Shown here piece after piece: positions 32,847-41,230 of a stretch of DNA of 64,000 nucleotides. The DNA is taken from assembly GCF_008704715.1 (NCBI RefSeq), contig NZ_CP023689.1, positions 7,192,001 through 7,256,000 of the forward strand, given 5' to 3'. Both the position numbers and the translations under genes were made by a program. This stretch comes from Streptomyces chartreusis. GTDB taxonomy: Bacteria; Actinomycetota; Actinomycetes; Streptomycetales; Streptomycetaceae. The number at the start of each line of letters is the position of its first letter. The first letter of the stretch is position 1. The notes beneath the pieces are model-generated. The model did no database searches and was not told the origin of the DNA. It saw only the letters and a list, made by a program, of their open reading frames with translations.

Positions 32847-32863
32847 ATACCCCCCTGGGGTAT
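32847..32863. promoter_or_regulatory. CsoR-type copper operator
   Basis: ATACCCC-CCT-GGGGTAT is a perfect seven-base inverted repeat matching the actinobacterial CsoR consensus (ATACCC-n-GGGTAT) known from S. lividans copper genes. It sits 49 bp upstream of the DUF4396 start and 12 bp past the end of nfo. A TACGGT -10-like element (minus strand) overlaps its edge, so bound apo-CsoR would block the promoter and copper would release it. Confidence 0.8.
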
Positions 32864-32874
32864 TCCGTAACGGG

Positions 32875-33768
32875 CTACGAATCGCGAAGTTTCTTCAGTC
32901 GCTCCACGTCCGCCGCGTGCCCTTCCTTCCCGCCGGGCGTCTCGATGATCAGCGGTACGCCCTCGGTGGCCGGGTGCGTCATCAGCGCCCGGAACGGGTC
33001 CTCACCGATGTGACCTGCGCCGATGTTCTCGTGCCTGTCCTTGTGGGCGCCGACGACATCCTTGGAGTCATTGGCGTGGATCAGCTTCAGCCGGCCCTCG
33101 CCGACGGTGTCCACCAGCAGGTCCAGGGTCTGGTGCATGCCGGACGGGCCGGTCAGGTCGTGGCCGGCGGCGAAGATGTGGCAGGTGTCCAGGCACACGC
33201 CCAGCTTCGGGTGGGCGTCCAGCGCCTCGAAGTACGGCCCGAATTCCCAGGTCCGGGAGCAGAGCGAGAAGCCCTGGCCCGCCGTCGACTCCAGCAGCAG
33301 GAACGGGGCGTCGTCGTGGGTCAGCTCGTCCAGCAGCGGCAGCATGTGCTCCCGCACCTGCTTCAGCGCCACCGAGCGCTCCCGGCCGCCGGTCGCGCTG
33401 CCCGTGTGCACGACCACGCCCAGCGCGCCGATCTCCCGCCCGCGCCGCAGCGAGTGCCGCAGCGACTCCACCGACTTCTCGACGGTCGCCTCCGTGTGCG
33501 AACCGAAGTTGATCAGATACGGCGCGTGCACATACGCCGGGATCGACTCGGCCTCGCACACCGCACGGAACTCCTCGTCCTGCCGCGGGTTTCCGGCGGG
33601 GGTGGCCCAGCCGCGCGGGTTGGCGACGAAGACCTGGACGGTCTCGGCCTCGAGCTCGCGGGCGTAGCCGATCCCGACGGAGTGAAGACCACCGGCGACC
33701 GGGACGTGGCCGCCGACTGGGTTGCGGGAGGGGCCCGTGAGGGCGGTTCCGGACTGCTGACTTCTCAC
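32875..33768 (-). CDS. nfo: Endonuclease IV (deoxyribonuclease IV)
   Basis: A 297-residue TIM-barrel AP endonuclease (Nfo family) that nicks DNA at abasic sites in base-excision repair. Family features are VGGHVPVAGGL, QVFVANPRGWATP, YVHAPYLINFGS, HTGSATGG, LLESTAGQG, LGVCLDTCHIFAAGHDL, HANDSKD, HENIGAGHIG and IIETPGGKE. These hold the three-metal ligands (His, Glu and Asp). GTG 33768 gives an N-terminus ending in NPVGGHV; no clear ribosome-binding site is seen. The CsoR-type operator lies just past its stop codon. Confidence 0.93.
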   Translation of the reverse strand: MRSQQSGTALTGPSRNPVGGHVPVAGGLHSVGIGYARELEAETVQVFVANPRGWATPAGNPRQDEEFRAVCEAESIPAYVHAPYLINFGSHTEATVEKSVESLRHSLRRGREIGALGVVVHTGSATGGRERSVALKQVREHMLPLLDELTHDDAPFLLLESTAGQGFSLCSRTWEFGPYFEALDAHPKLGVCLDTCHIFAAGHDLTGPSGMHQTLDLLVDTVGEGRLKLIHANDSKDVVGAHKDRHENIGAGHIGEDPFRALMTHPATEGVPLIIETPGGKEGHAADVERLKKLRDS

Positions 33769-33802
33769 CCGTTCAGGGTGTCATGCGGTCCGGACCGCCC
33801 GG

Positions 33803-35740
33803 CTACCGGATGGTGATCGTGATCGTCGAGCCCTTGGGTGCCGTCTCGCCGCCCTCGACCGACTGCTTCTTGACAGTGTCGCCGAACAGGCCGAGCAGAC
33901 CGCGGTCCTCGTCGACCTCGAAGCCGGCCGCCTTCAGCTCGGTCGTCGCGTCGTCGACGTTGTCGCCGACCACGTCCGGGACCTCGATCATCTCGGGACC
34001 CTTGGACAGCGTCAGCGTCACGGTGTCGCCCTCGGCGGCCTGCTTGCCCTCCGCCGGCGACTGCTGCGCGACCTGGCCCGCGTCGAACTCGGAGTTGACC
34101 CGCGCGGAGGCGATCTTCACCTTCAGGCCGGCCTCCTCCAGCTCGGCCCTGGCGTCGGCCGGGTCCTCGCCGGTGACGTCCGGGACGTCCACCGGGCTGC
34201 CCTTGCTGACGATCAGCTTGATCGCGGAGCCGGAGCGGACCTCGGTGCCGGTCCCGGGGTCCGCCGAGAGCACGTAGCCCCTGGTGACGTCGTCGTTGAA
34301 CTCCCGCTTCACCATGCCCGGTTGCAGGCCGCTCTCCTTGAGCTCGGTCCTCGCCTTGGCCAGCGGATAGCCCTCGATGTCGGGCACCTTCACCGTCTCC
34401 GGGCCCTGCGAGATGACCAGCTTCACGGAGTCGTTGTGCCGTATGCGGGCGCCCGTGCCCGGGTCCGTGCTGATGACGGTGCCGCGCTTGACGGTGTCGC
34501 TGTAGGCGCGCTCCACCTTGCCGACGTCGAGCCCGGCGTCCTCCAGCCGGTCCCGGGCCTGCGCCTCCGTCTTCGACAGCAGCGGCGGGACCTGGGTGAA
34601 CTGGCCGGAGTTGATGTACCAGATGCCGACACCGAGGCCGAGGACCAGCAGCACGGCGGCGACGATCATCATCGGGCCGCGCGGCCGGCGCGAGGTGCGC
34701 GGCCGGTGCGAGGGCGGCGGAGGCGGCGGGCTCTCCAGCCGGCTCGTCCGGTTGAAGTCGGCCTGCGGCTCGTCGCCGTTCACCGGCAGCGGGCGCTGGA
34801 TGTTCAGTGAGCGCGGGATGACGCTCGTACGGTCGTCGGAGTTGCTGTGCTCCGCCGAGAGCGCCTGCGGCGGCATCGCGTCCAGCTGGTCCGGGCTCAG
34901 CCCGGCGCGCGTCTCACGGGCCTGCGCGAGGAGCGCCACGGCGTCGTACGGCCGGATCTGCGGGGAGCGCGCCGTCGCCGACGCGACCAGCTCGTCGAGC
35001 TCGTACGCAAGCCCCGGGACGACCGCCGACGGCGGCGGGACGTCCTCGTGCAGGTGCTTGTAGAGCACCACGGCGGGGGAGTCCCCGTCATGCGGCTTCT
35101 CGCCGGTGAGCATCTCGTACAGGACGACACCGCAGGCGTACACGTCGACCCGGGCGTCCGCGGTGCCGGGCTGCTCTATCTGTTCGGGCGCGAGATAGGA
35201 GACGGTGCCGAGCACGGCGCCGGTCGTGCTGGTCACGGTGTCCACGGACCGCACGAGGCCGAAGTCGGCGACCTTGACCCGCCCGTCGTCCCCTATCAGG
35301 ACGTTCTCCGGCTTCATGTCCCGGTGCACGAACCCGGCGCGGTGCGCGGCGCCGAGCGCGGCGAGCACCGGTTCCAGGATGTCGAGGGCGGCCCGGGGCT
35401 GGAGCGCCCCGCGGTCACGCAGGACGTCGCGCAGGGTGCAGCCGGCGACGTACTCCATGGCGAGATAGACGTACGACCCGTCGGTGCCCTGGTCGAAGAC
35501 CTGCACCACATTGGGGTGCGCGAGCCGGGCGACGGACTTCGCCTCCCGGATGAACCGCTCGACGAACGCCCCGTCGACCGCCAGCGCGGGGTGCATCACC
35601 TTGAGCGCGAGCACGCGGTCCAGGCGGGTGTCCAGGGCCCGGTAGACCGTGGCCATCCCGCCGACCGCGATCCGCGCGTCCACGCGATACCGGCCGTCGA
35701 GCACCTGCCCGACCAATGGGTCCTGAAGGGTCGTATCCAC
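33803..35740 (-). CDS. PASTA-domain Ser/Thr protein kinase
   Basis: A 645-residue kinase. The kinase domain (about 15-280) has glycine loop GGMATVY, Lys47 (ALKVM), HRDMKPENVL and DFG as ADFGLVR. A proline-rich linker precedes one membrane helix (GPMMIVAAVLLVLGLGVG, about 345-365). Four extracytoplasmic PASTA repeats follow, beginning at FTQVPPLL, VPDIEGY, VPDVTGE and VPDVVGD, which bind muropeptides or lipid II. It resembles PknB-type kinases; by neighbourhood it may be the counterpart of PknL. GTG 35740 has TACACT seven bases upstream, a leaderless promoter. Confidence 0.94.
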   Translation of the reverse strand: MDTTLQDPLVGQVLDGRYRVDARIAVGGMATVYRALDTRLDRVLALKVMHPALAVDGAFVERFIREAKSVARLAHPNVVQVFDQGTDGSYVYLAMEYVAGCTLRDVLRDRGALQPRAALDILEPVLAALGAAHRAGFVHRDMKPENVLIGDDGRVKVADFGLVRSVDTVTSTTGAVLGTVSYLAPEQIEQPGTADARVDVYACGVVLYEMLTGEKPHDGDSPAVVLYKHLHEDVPPPSAVVPGLAYELDELVASATARSPQIRPYDAVALLAQARETRAGLSPDQLDAMPPQALSAEHSNSDDRTSVIPRSLNIQRPLPVNGDEPQADFNRTSRLESPPPPPPSHRPRTSRRPRGPMMIVAAVLLVLGLGVGIWYINSGQFTQVPPLLSKTEAQARDRLEDAGLDVGKVERAYSDTVKRGTVISTDPGTGARIRHNDSVKLVISQGPETVKVPDIEGYPLAKARTELKESGLQPGMVKREFNDDVTRGYVLSADPGTGTEVRSGSAIKLIVSKGSPVDVPDVTGEDPADARAELEEAGLKVKIASARVNSEFDAGQVAQQSPAEGKQAAEGDTVTLTLSKGPEMIEVPDVVGDNVDDATTELKAAGFEVDEDRGLLGLFGDTVKKQSVEGGETAPKGSTITITIR

Positions 35741-35858
35741 GCAGGTGAGTGTACGAGCCGACACCGACAGCCCCGCCCGTTCGGGCTGGATCGGGGCGGG
35801 ACTGCAGCTGAGCTGTGACGGATGCCTCACCGGCCGAAGGGCTTCGTCGAACGGACGT

Positions 35859-36653
35859 TCAGAACGCGGGGCGCTCCGGGTCCAGCCGCGCCATGCCCTC
35901 GACCGGCGACGACGCCTCGGCGAAGTGCCGCCTCGGGATCCGTCCCGCGAGCCGTGCCAGCCGCCCCGCCTCCACCGCGTGCCGCATCGCATCCGCCATC
36001 AGCACCGGCTCCTGCGCCCGCGTCACCGCCGAGGCGAGCATCACGCCCGCGCACCCCAGCTCCATCGCGAGCGCCGCGTCCGACGCCGTACCGGCACCCG
36101 CGTCCAGGATCACCGGCACCTGCGCGTGCTCCACGATCAGCTGGAAGTTGTGCGGGTTGCGGATGCCGAGCCCGGACCCGATCGGGGAGCCCAGCGGCAT
36201 GATCGCGGCGCAGCCGGCGTCCTGGAGCTTGCGCGCCAGCACCGGGTCGTCGTTCGTGTACGGCAGCACCGTGAAACCGTCGTCCACCAGTGTCTCCGCC
36301 GCGTCCAGCAGCTCGATCGGATCCGGCAGCAGCGTCCGCTCGTCGGCGATGACCTCCAGCTTGATCAGATCCGTGCCGAGCGCCTCGCGCGCGAGGCGGG
36401 CCGTCAGCACAGCCTCTCCGGCGGTGAAGCACCCCGCGGTGTTCGGCAGCACCCGGATCCCGAGCTTCTCCAGCACGGACAGCACCGAGCCGTGCACCGA
36501 GGCGTCGACCCGCCGCATCGCGACGGTCGTCAGCTCCGTCCCGGACGCCACGAGAGCCCGCTCCAGGACGTCCAGGCTGGGTGCGCCACCGGTGCCCATG
36601 ATCAGGCGGGACGTGAAGGACGTACCGCCGATGACAAAGGGATCGTCGGCCAT
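35859..36653 (-). CDS. thiG: Thiazole synthase ThiG
   Basis: A 264-residue TIM-barrel enzyme that joins dehydroglycine, DXP and the sulfur of ThiS-thiocarboxylate into the thiamin thiazole. Conserved blocks are SRLIMGTGGAPS, LPNTAGCFTAGEAV, IKLEVIAD (Schiff-base Lys), CAAIMPLGSPIGSGLG and VILDAGAGTASDAA. ATG 36653 is four bases from the thiS stop, so thiO-thiS-thiG form one transcript. Regulated by the TPP riboswitch at 38048-38136. The C-terminus is Arg-rich (RRHFAEAS). Confidence 0.96.
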   Translation of the reverse strand: MADDPFVIGGTSFTSRLIMGTGGAPSLDVLERALVASGTELTTVAMRRVDASVHGSVLSVLEKLGIRVLPNTAGCFTAGEAVLTARLAREALGTDLIKLEVIADERTLLPDPIELLDAAETLVDDGFTVLPYTNDDPVLARKLQDAGCAAIMPLGSPIGSGLGIRNPHNFQLIVEHAQVPVILDAGAGTASDAALAMELGCAGVMLASAVTRAQEPVLMADAMRHAVEAGRLARLAGRIPRRHFAEASSPVEGMARLDPERPAF

Positions 36654-36656
36654 GGT

Positions 36657-36869
36657 TCAGCCTCCTTGGACGGCGGTGAGGACCTCGACGCGGTCGCCCT
36701 CGGAGAGGGGCGTCGACGGCCACTGCGCACGCGGGACGACGGTTTCGTTGAGGGCGGCGGCCACTCCGGAGGGCGCCGTGGTGACGGACGAGACGAGCGT
36801 GTCGAGAGCCGTGCCCGGCTCGATGTGGCGGCGCTCGCCGTTGACCGAGATGCTGACCTGGACGCTCAT
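36657..36869 (-). CDS. thiS: Sulfur carrier protein ThiS
   Basis: A 70-residue ubiquitin-fold carrier that ends in the required Gly-Gly (LTAVQGG). Its C-terminal thiocarboxylate donates sulfur to the thiazole ring through ThiG. The central ALNETVVPRAQWPSTPL segment is typical. ATG 36869 overlaps the thiO stop by four bases (ATGA), and thiG follows in the same operon. Confidence 0.94.
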   Translation of the reverse strand: MSVQVSISVNGERRHIEPGTALDTLVSSVTTAPSGVAAALNETVVPRAQWPSTPLSEGDRVEVLTAVQGG

Positions 36870-38032
36870 GCGGGCTGCTCCGTGAGTGCGGCGGGACTGA
36901 AGCGCCTCGGCGTGAACGCGCGGGCCTCCTCGGGAAGTTCACCGGTGGCCAGGACGTGCGCCATGGCGTCCCCGGTGACGGGCGTGAGCAGCACGCCGTT
37001 GCGGTAGTGCCCGGTGGCCAGCGACAGCCCGGCCAGCTCCGTCGGGCCGAGCAGCGGCGCGTTGTCGGGGGAGCCGGGGCGCAGACCCGCCCGCGTCTCG
37101 GTCAGCGGGAGTTCGGTGATGCCCGGCACCAACTCGTGGGCGTCGCGCAGCAGCTCGTAGACGCCGCCCGCGGTCACCGTCGTGTCCCAGCCCAGCTCCT
37201 CGCTCGTCGCGCCCACGACCAGCTCGCCGTTCTCGCGCGGCACCAGGTACACCTGGCTGCCGCGCACCACGGCCCGCACGGTCCGGCTCAGGAACGGCGC
37301 GTACCGCTGCGGCACGGTCAGCCGCAGCACCTGCCCCTTCACCGGCCGCACGGGCGGCAGTACGGCGTCGGGGACGCCCGCGAGCCGCCCGCTGAGGCTG
37401 CCGGCCGCGAGGACCACCTGGTCCGCGGTCAGAGCGGTGCCGTCCGTCGTGGTGACCCCGGTGGCGCGGTCCCGTACCACGTCGACGCGCTCGGCCCAGT
37501 CGCGGTGGAGGACCACGCCGGCCCGCTCGCAGGCGGCGAGCAGCGCACCGGTGAGCCGCCGCGGGTCGATCTGGTGGTCGCCGTCCACCCGCAGCCCGCC
37601 GCGCACGCCCGGCGCGAGCATCGGCTCCAGGCGCCGGCACTCGCGCCCGGACAACCACTCGGAGTCCAGCCCCGACTGGCGCTGCAAGGCGTGCAGTTCG
37701 CGCAGATGGGCGCGGTCGTCGGCGTCCAGCGCGACGGCGAGGGTGCCGCAGCGGCGGTAGCCGAGGTCGTGGCCGGTGACGTCGGTGAGCTCGGCCGCGA
37801 AGTCCGGGTAGCGGCGGGCCGAGGCGAGGTTCAGGCCGAGCAGGGTCTGCTCGCCGTAGTGCAGTTCCGTGACGGCGGCCAGCATTCCCGCGGCCACCTG
37901 GGCGGCCCCGCCGCCCGGCTCGGGGTCCACCACCGCAGTGGTGAACCCGCGTTGCGCGGCCCGCCACGCCGTGACCAGGCCGATGATTCCGCCCCCGATG
38001 ACGAGGACGTCTGACGTACGCGTACGCGACAT
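36866..38032 (-). CDS. thiO: Glycine oxidase ThiO
   Basis: A 388-residue FAD-dependent oxidase that converts glycine to dehydroglycine (iminoacetate) for ThiG. The Rossmann motif VIGGGIIGLVTAW starts at residue 11, and later blocks include AAGMLAAVTE, the substrate region VDGDHQIDPRRL, and the C-terminal GHYRNGVLLTPVTGD. It leads the thiO-thiS-thiG operon. ATG 38032 is about 16 nt past the end of the TPP riboswitch expression platform, so ligand binding could mask its ribosome-binding region. Confidence 0.95.
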   Translation of the reverse strand: MSRTRTSDVLVIGGGIIGLVTAWRAAQRGFTTAVVDPEPGGGAAQVAAGMLAAVTELHYGEQTLLGLNLASARRYPDFAAELTDVTGHDLGYRRCGTLAVALDADDRAHLRELHALQRQSGLDSEWLSGRECRRLEPMLAPGVRGGLRVDGDHQIDPRRLTGALLAACERAGVVLHRDWAERVDVVRDRATGVTTTDGTALTADQVVLAAGSLSGRLAGVPDAVLPPVRPVKGQVLRLTVPQRYAPFLSRTVRAVVRGSQVYLVPRENGELVVGATSEELGWDTTVTAGGVYELLRDAHELVPGITELPLTETRAGLRPGSPDNAPLLGPTELAGLSLATGHYRNGVLLTPVTGDAMAHVLATGELPEEARAFTPRRFSPAALTEQPA

Positions 38033-38047
38033 GGGCGTCCAGCCCCT

Positions 38048-38136
38048 CCCTTCGCCGGCATGACCCGGATCAGGTTCGTACGGTCGGAGGCCGCCAGCCT
38101 CCCTCTCAGCCCGGTGCGTCCGGGCTCCCGCGAGTG
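38048..38136 (-). ncRNA. TPP riboswitch (THI element)
   Basis: On the minus strand the leader of thiO shows the conserved TPP aptamer blocks: the invariant GCTGAGAGG (revcomp near 38102-38110), AACCTGATCCGGGTCATGCC and the closing GGCGAAGGGA. Spacing and order match the THI box. Thiamin pyrophosphate binding is expected to shut off thiO-thiS-thiG, probably by sequestering the start region given the short distance to ATG 38032. A TAGGGT -10 box is at 38150-38155 (minus). Confidence 0.95.
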
Positions 38137-38193
38137 CTCTACGTTGGCCACCCTAGCCCGCCTCGTTAAGTCTCAGTAAGGGAGCCTCACCCC

Positions 38194-38544
38194 ATGGCCC
38201 GCTCGCTCGACGGTCTCGTCCTGGCGCCCGTCGCCGACCAAGCGCCAGGTCAGGTGGGTACCCGCACCCGGTTCGCGTACCACGAGAAGGACGGCGAGAT
38301 CTGGGCCGAGTACGCCGGCGGGGACGTCGTGCGCGGGCACCTCGTGGGCACCCGGGACGGCGACCGGCTGGACTTCCGGTACGTGCAGCTGAAGCGGGAC
38401 GGGTCGACGTCCTCGGGGCACTGCGTGTCGACCGTGGCCGAGCTCGCCGACGGGCGGGTGCGGCTGGAGGAGACCTGGGAGTGGGAGTCGCAGACCGGCA
38501 GCGGCACCAGCGTTGTGGAGCAGGTCACTGAGCACGACTCCTGA
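38194..38544 (+). CDS. Conserved hypothetical beta-rich protein
   Basis: A 116-residue soluble protein that I cannot assign a function. The pattern of short alternating strands (TRFAYHEKDGEIWAEYAGG, VRGHLVGTRDGDRLDFRYVQ, SSGHCVSTVAELADGRVRLEETWEWES) resembles a small beta-barrel of the lipocalin or avidin kind, but no ligand motif is evident. ATG 38194 has AAGGGAG nine bases before it. It is divergent from the thiO operon and stops just before the palindrome that overlaps the next gene's promoter. Confidence 0.75.
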   Translation: MARSLDGLVLAPVADQAPGQVGTRTRFAYHEKDGEIWAEYAGGDVVRGHLVGTRDGDRLDFRYVQLKRDGSTSSGHCVSTVAELADGRVRLEETWEWESQTGSGTSVVEQVTEHDS

Positions 38545-38570
38545 CTGACAAATTGTCAGTTGTCTATGGT
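38545..38570 (+). promoter_or_regulatory. Operator-like palindrome and promoter of the reductase gene
   Basis: CTGACAA-A-TTGTCAG (38545-38559) is a perfect seven-base inverted repeat. TATGGT (38565-38570) is a -10 box six bases before GTG 38577, and CTGACT (38541-38546) fits a -35 at 18-bp spacing. The palindrome thus fills the spacer, a classic repressor position. Confidence 0.7.
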
Positions 38571-38576
38571 GATCAG

Positions 38577-39794
38577 GTGAGCGAGCAGACGACGCAGTCG
38601 CAGCGGTCAGTGGTCGTCGCCGGCGCCGGCATGGCCGGTGTGCAGACGGCGGTGGCCCTGCGCGAACAGGGCTTCACCGGAACCGTCACACTGATCGGCG
38701 CCGAGCCCCATCAACCGTACGACCGGCCGCCCCTGTCCAAGGCGGTGCTGCTCGGCAAGGCCGAGGGCTCCGCCTTCGACGTCGACTTCGAGTCGCTCGG
38801 CATCGACCTGCGCCTGGGGCGCGAGGTGCTGGGCGTGCGCGTCGCCGACCGCGAACTGGACACCGAGGCCGGGCCCGTCCCGTACGACGTCCTGGTGCTG
38901 GCCACCGGCGCCGAACCGATCCGGCTGCCGGGCGTGCAGGGCGTGCCCGGCGTGCATCTGCTGCGCACCCTGGACGACGCCGAGCGGCTGCGCCCGGTGC
39001 TCGCCCGGCAGCACGACATCGTGGTCGTCGGCGCGGGCTGGATCGGCGCGGAGTTCGCGACGGCCGCGCGCGAGGCGGGCTGCGCGGTGACGGTCGTGGA
39101 GGCCGCCGACCGGCCGCTGGCGGGGGCACTGCCCGCGGAGGTGGCCGCGCCGATGGCCGCCTGGTACGCGGACAGCGGGGCGGTCCTGCGCACGAACACG
39201 CGCGTGGCGGGCGTCGAGCCCGGCGCGGTGATCCTCGACGACGGCTCACGGGTGCCCGCGGGCGCCGTCGTGGTCGGCATCGGGGCGCGGCCCGCCACGG
39301 CCTGGCTGGCCGGCTCGGGCATCGAGCTCGGCGCGCACGGCGAGGTCGTCGCCGACGACCGGCTGCGCACCTCGGTGCCGGACGTCTACGCGGTCGGCGA
39401 CTGCGCGTCCTTCCCCTCCGGACGCTACGGCGAGCGGCTGCTGGTCCACCACTGGGACAACGCCCTCCAGGGCCCGCGCACGGTCGCCGCCGACATCCTC
39501 GGCCAGACCCCCGCGGTCTACGACCCGGTGCCGTACTTCTGGTCCGAGCAGTTCGGCCGCTTCGTCCAGTACGCCGGCCACCACGCCGCCGCCGACACGA
39601 CCCTGTGGCGCGGCGACCCGTCGGGCCCGGCGTGGTCGGTCTGCTGGCTGCGGGACGACCGCCTCGTCGCCCTGTTGGCGGTGGGCCGGCCGAGGGATCT
39701 CGCACAGGGGCGGCGACTGATCGAATCGGGCACGCCGATGAACACGGAGCTGATGACGGACCCGGCACGCCCTTTGAAGGCCGCGGCGGCGTAG
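38577..39794 (+). CDS. FAD/NAD ferredoxin-reductase-type flavoprotein
   Basis: A 405-residue flavoprotein of the rhodocoxin/putidaredoxin reductase kind. It has two Rossmann motifs, VVAGAGMAGVQTA (FAD, near residue 10) and VVGAGWIGAEFAT (NAD(P)H), DVYAVGDCAS for flavin, and a C-terminal domain with YFWSEQFGRFVQYAGH. It would pass electrons from NAD(P)H to a ferredoxin or Rieske-type partner, not visible nearby. GTG 38577 is preferred over an upstream reading because a perfect -10 box sits six bases before it. Probably repressor-controlled through the palindrome. Confidence 0.9.
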   Translation: MSEQTTQSQRSVVVAGAGMAGVQTAVALREQGFTGTVTLIGAEPHQPYDRPPLSKAVLLGKAEGSAFDVDFESLGIDLRLGREVLGVRVADRELDTEAGPVPYDVLVLATGAEPIRLPGVQGVPGVHLLRTLDDAERLRPVLARQHDIVVVGAGWIGAEFATAAREAGCAVTVVEAADRPLAGALPAEVAAPMAAWYADSGAVLRTNTRVAGVEPGAVILDDGSRVPAGAVVVGIGARPATAWLAGSGIELGAHGEVVADDRLRTSVPDVYAVGDCASFPSGRYGERLLVHHWDNALQGPRTVAADILGQTPAVYDPVPYFWSEQFGRFVQYAGHHAAADTTLWRGDPSGPAWSVCWLRDDRLVALLAVGRPRDLAQGRRLIESGTPMNTELMTDPARPLKAAAA

Positions 39795-39869
39795 CGCGGC
39801 GGGGCGACGCCCGTACCGGGTGGACCGGCCTGACTTCCGACTGTCAGTGGCAGATGGCAGGCTTGTTCC

Positions 39870-40235
39870 GTGACCGAGATTGACGCAAAGACTGATGCTC
39901 TCGTCCCCGCCTGGCTCAACCTGCCCGACATCGCCGAACAGCTCGGCGTCGAGGTGACGCGCGTCCGGCAGCTGGTCAAGGAGGGCCAGCTCATCGCCGT
40001 ACGCCGTGGTGAGAACCGCGCGCTGCACGTCCCCGCCGCCTTCATCGACGGAGACAAGGTCGTCAAGGGCCTGTCCGGGACCCTGACGCTCCTGCGGGAC
40101 GACGGCTTCACGGACGAAGAGATGCTGGAGTGGCTCTTCACGCCCGACGAGAGCCTGCCGGGCACCCCCGCGCAGGCCCTCAGTGAGAACCGCGGCACGG
40201 AGGTGAAGCGGCGCGCCCAGGCGCTCGCCGTCTGA
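39870..40235 (+). CDS. Rv2175c-like DNA-binding protein
   Basis: A 121-residue winged helix-turn-helix protein. The N-terminal block (LPDIAEQLGVEVTRVRQLVKEGQLIAVRRGENRALHVP) matches the excisionase-like DNA-binding core of M. tuberculosis Rv2175c, and the remainder includes the GTLTLLRDDGFTDEEMLEWLF helices. Rv2175c is phosphorylated by the PASTA/membrane kinase PknL, its genomic neighbour; here a PASTA kinase lies about 4 kb away. GTG 39870 lacks a ribosome-binding site. Its target DNA sites are unknown. Confidence 0.87.
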   Translation: MTEIDAKTDALVPAWLNLPDIAEQLGVEVTRVRQLVKEGQLIAVRRGENRALHVPAAFIDGDKVVKGLSGTLTLLRDDGFTDEEMLEWLFTPDESLPGTPAQALSENRGTEVKRRAQALAV

Positions 40236-40567
40236 TCCGAAGCACGCCACACGCGCGAAGGGCGCGAATCCGAATACCGTCCGGCGTACTGGCCGGGGCC
40301 CAGGGCCGCGGTCGCGGGTGACTGCGGCCGCGGCCGGGGCTCCGGCCGACTGCGACCGTGCGAGGCGCGCGGCGGGCAGCACCTGCCGCGCGCACCCGCC
40401 GCGCCTCCGGGGTCTCCGGCCGGAAGGGCACGGCATCCGTGGCGGGTGCCCCGAGGGCCGGGTCCGCCGCACCGTCGGCTGCGGCTACCGTGTGCCACCG
40501 TCCGGCAACAGCCCGACCTCACCGGCCGGTCCCACCCGCCCGGCAACCCGATCACAGGGGGCACCGC
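40236..40567. other. thiE upstream region (no TPP riboswitch)
   Basis: This 332-bp stretch holds no gene I can support. A hairpin CGGCCGG-GGCT-CCGGCCG (40331-40348) may terminate the Rv2175c-like gene. A TACCGT box near 40488 may be the thiE promoter. I looked for the CTGAGA and CCTGAT landmarks of a TPP riboswitch and found none, in contrast with the thiO operon. Confidence 0.5.
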
Positions 40568-41230
40568 ATGTCCGACACCGTCACCGCCGGCAGCGTCCGC
40601 AGTCAGCTCGCCGACGCCCGGCTCTACCTCTGCACCGACGCCCGCAAGCGGCAGGGCGACCTCGCGGAGTTCCTGGACGCCGCCCTGGACGGTGGCGTCG
40701 ACATCGTGCAGCTGCGCGACAAGGGCATGGAGGCCGCCGAGGAACTGGAGCACCTGAAGGTCTTCGCCGACGCCTGCGCCCGGCACGGCAAGCTCCTCGC
40801 GGTCAACGACCGGGCCGACGTGGCCCACGCCGCCGGCGCCGACGTCCTGCACCTCGGCCAGGGCGACCTTCCGGTCCCCGCCGCCCGCGCGATCCTCGGG
40901 GACGACGTCCTGATCGGCCGCTCCACGCACGCCGACCCGGAGGCCGACGCCGCCGCCGGCGAGGAGGGCGTGGACTACTTCTGCACCGGTCCCTGCTGGC
41001 CCACCCCCACCAAGCCCGGCCGTCACGCACCCGGCCTCGACCTGGTCCGGCACACCGCCGCGCTCGGCACCGACCGCCCCTGGTTCGCCATCGGCGGCAT
41101 CGACCTGGGCAACCTCGACCAGGTGCTGGAGGCGGGCGCCCGCCGTGTCGTCGTCGTACGGGCGATCACGGAGGCCGGCGACCCGGCGGCCGCGGCGGCG
41201 GAGTTCGCCAAGCGACTGCGGCAGGCGTAG
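40568..41230 (+). CDS. thiE: Thiamin-phosphate synthase ThiE
   Basis: A 220-residue TIM-barrel enzyme that couples the pyrimidine pyrophosphate (HMP-PP) to the thiazole phosphate to form thiamin phosphate. Signature blocks are ARLYLCTDA, VDIVQLRDKG, LLAVNDRADVA, DVLHLGQGDL, IGRSTHA, YFCTGPCWPTPTKPG and WFAIGGIDL. ATG 40568 with AGGGGGCACCGC upstream. It is on the plus strand, 2.5 kb from the thiO operon, and carries no detectable TPP riboswitch, so its control must differ. Confidence 0.95.
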   Translation: MSDTVTAGSVRSQLADARLYLCTDARKRQGDLAEFLDAALDGGVDIVQLRDKGMEAAEELEHLKVFADACARHGKLLAVNDRADVAHAAGADVLHLGQGDLPVPAARAILGDDVLIGRSTHADPEADAAAGEEGVDYFCTGPCWPTPTKPGRHAPGLDLVRHTAALGTDRPWFAIGGIDLGNLDQVLEAGARRVVVVRAITEAGDPAAAAAEFAKRLRQA

